6,200 nucleotides of DNA from Candidatus Cloacimonadota bacterium (GTDB lineage: Bacteria; Cloacimonadota; Cloacimonadia; Cloacimonadales; WRIO01): assembly GCA_023230175.1 (NCBI GenBank), contig JALNXV010000222.1:1-6200 (forward strand). The letters run 5' to 3'. Below are positions 5,561 through 6,200 of this stretch, piece by piece (the stretch's first letter is position 1; each line of letters starts with the position of its first letter). Made by a program: the position numbers and the translations under genes. Below the pieces are notes generated by a model. The model worked only from the letters and a program-made list of their open reading frames with translations. It was not told where the DNA came from and searched no databases.

Positions 5561-6200
5561 ATGGCTTCTAGAATCGCTGGTATTACAGTCGAGATCAATG
5601 GCAACGTGACAGGACTTAACAAGGCTCTTGAGTCGGTAAACAAGACCATCAAAAATACCCAAAGCCAGCTCAAGGATGTCGAAAGACTCCTAAAGCTTGA
5701 TCCTACAAATACACAACTCCTTACTCAGAAGCAGTCGCTCCTGAAGGACTCCATCGCAGCTACCAAGGATAAGCTGGAGGCACTAAAAACTGCCCAGGAG
5801 CAGGCCAAGACCCAGATGGAAAGTGGCGACCTGGGCAAGGACAAGTATGATGCACTGCAACGTGAAATCATCGCAACAGAGGAAGAGCTTGAGAAACTTG
5901 CCAAGGAAGCTGCCAACGCAAACCAGGCACTCACCAATTTGGACAGTGCAGGAAAGGCCCTCGAGAATGTCGGAAACAAGATGTCCGGGGTTGGAAAGAC
6001 GCTGACTGCCTCTGTGACCGCACCGATTGTGGCTGTTGGTGCAGCGGCAGTAAAGACGACCGCTGACTTCGATGCGCAAATGAGCAAGGTTTCAGCCATT
6101 TCCGGGGCTACTGGCGAGGAGTTTGACGCTCTTCGGGAAAAGGCCCGTGAGATGGGAAGCATCACCAAGTTTTCGGCTTCTGAGGCTGGTGCAGCCTTCG
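5561..6200 (+). CDS. Tape measure protein, TP901 type (3' end missing)
   Basis: The frame is open from ATG 5561 to the window edge; 213 residues are visible. Tape measure proteins set tail length and are ejected with the DNA; they are typically several hundred to over a thousand residues long, so most of the gene is missing. After a short beta-like start MASRIAGITVEINGNVTGLN (1-20) comes a long helical, heptad-rich stretch (about 21-130, many Lys, Glu, Leu, Gln) that should form a coiled coil. A Gly/Ala-rich hydrophobic segment (about 145-166) follows, then AQMSKVSAISGATGEEFDA (172-190) and KAREMGSITKFSASEAGAAF (194-213), the recognisable start of the TP901 tape measure core domain. The start is fixed by AAAGGAGGT at 5544-5552. 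The gene follows a terminator-like hairpin and the chaperone pair that is expected to act on this protein. Confidence 0.93.
   Translation, partial: MASRIAGITVEINGNVTGLNKALESVNKTIKNTQSQLKDVERLLKLDPTNTQLLTQKQSLLKDSIAATKDKLEALKTAQEQAKTQMESGDLGKDKYDALQREIIATEEELEKLAKEAANANQALTNLDSAGKALENVGNKMSGVGKTLTASVTAPIVAVGAAAVKTTADFDAQMSKVSAISGATGEEFDALREKAREMGSITKFSASEAGAAF

Noticed and set aside
1..6200. A hidden defence system, CRISPR array, tRNA, IS element or attachment site
   Set aside because: The window is almost fully occupied by phage structural genes on one strand; I found no direct repeat array, cloverleaf, transposase motif or terminal inverted repeats.

Overview
This window is part of the late structural module of a tailed, long-tailed (siphovirus-type) phage or prophage of the HK97 assembly type. 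Every gene lies on the + strand and the genes are packed head to tail. In order they are: portal (5' end cut off), ClpP-type head maturation protease, HK97-fold major capsid protein, gp6-like head-tail connector, head-closure (gp16/gp7-type) protein, HK97 gp10-like protein, tail terminator-like protein, phi13-type major tail protein, tail assembly chaperone G with its frameshift product GT, and tape measure protein (3' end cut off). Terminase genes would be expected just upstream. The rest of the tape measure gene and the tail-tip genes would be expected downstream.

Strong purine-rich Shine-Dalgarno sites (AGGAGG/GGAGG types) before most genes and the protein family types suggest a phage of a low- to mid-GC Gram-positive host such as a gut Bacillota. 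The host cannot be fixed from this window. Nothing host-derived, such as an integrase, att site or tRNA, is visible, so free phage and prophage cannot be told apart.

Layout: 2-1743 carries portal and protease, overlapping at TAATG. 1762-2955 is the capsid gene, with codon use unlike its neighbours. 2965-3005 is a terminator-like hairpin. 3022-4355 holds four small connector and completion genes, overlapping or 4 bases apart. 4348-4929 is the major tail protein. 4945-5480 is the G/GT chaperone pair, joined by a probable programmed -1 frameshift on A AAA AAC at 5289-5295. 5496-5529 is a second terminator-like hairpin. 5561 to the end is the tape measure gene.

The genes act together as follows. 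The capsid protein, with its N-terminal scaffold-like segment, assembles on the portal. The protease trims the head, and gp6, gp7, gp10 and terminator-like proteins close the head and join it to the tail. G and GT chaperone the tape measure protein while the major tail protein polymerises around it.

I see no new defence system or unrelated cargo. The points most worth a second look are the frameshift with its possible downstream RNA structure, and the two hairpins that sit where expression levels would be expected to change.
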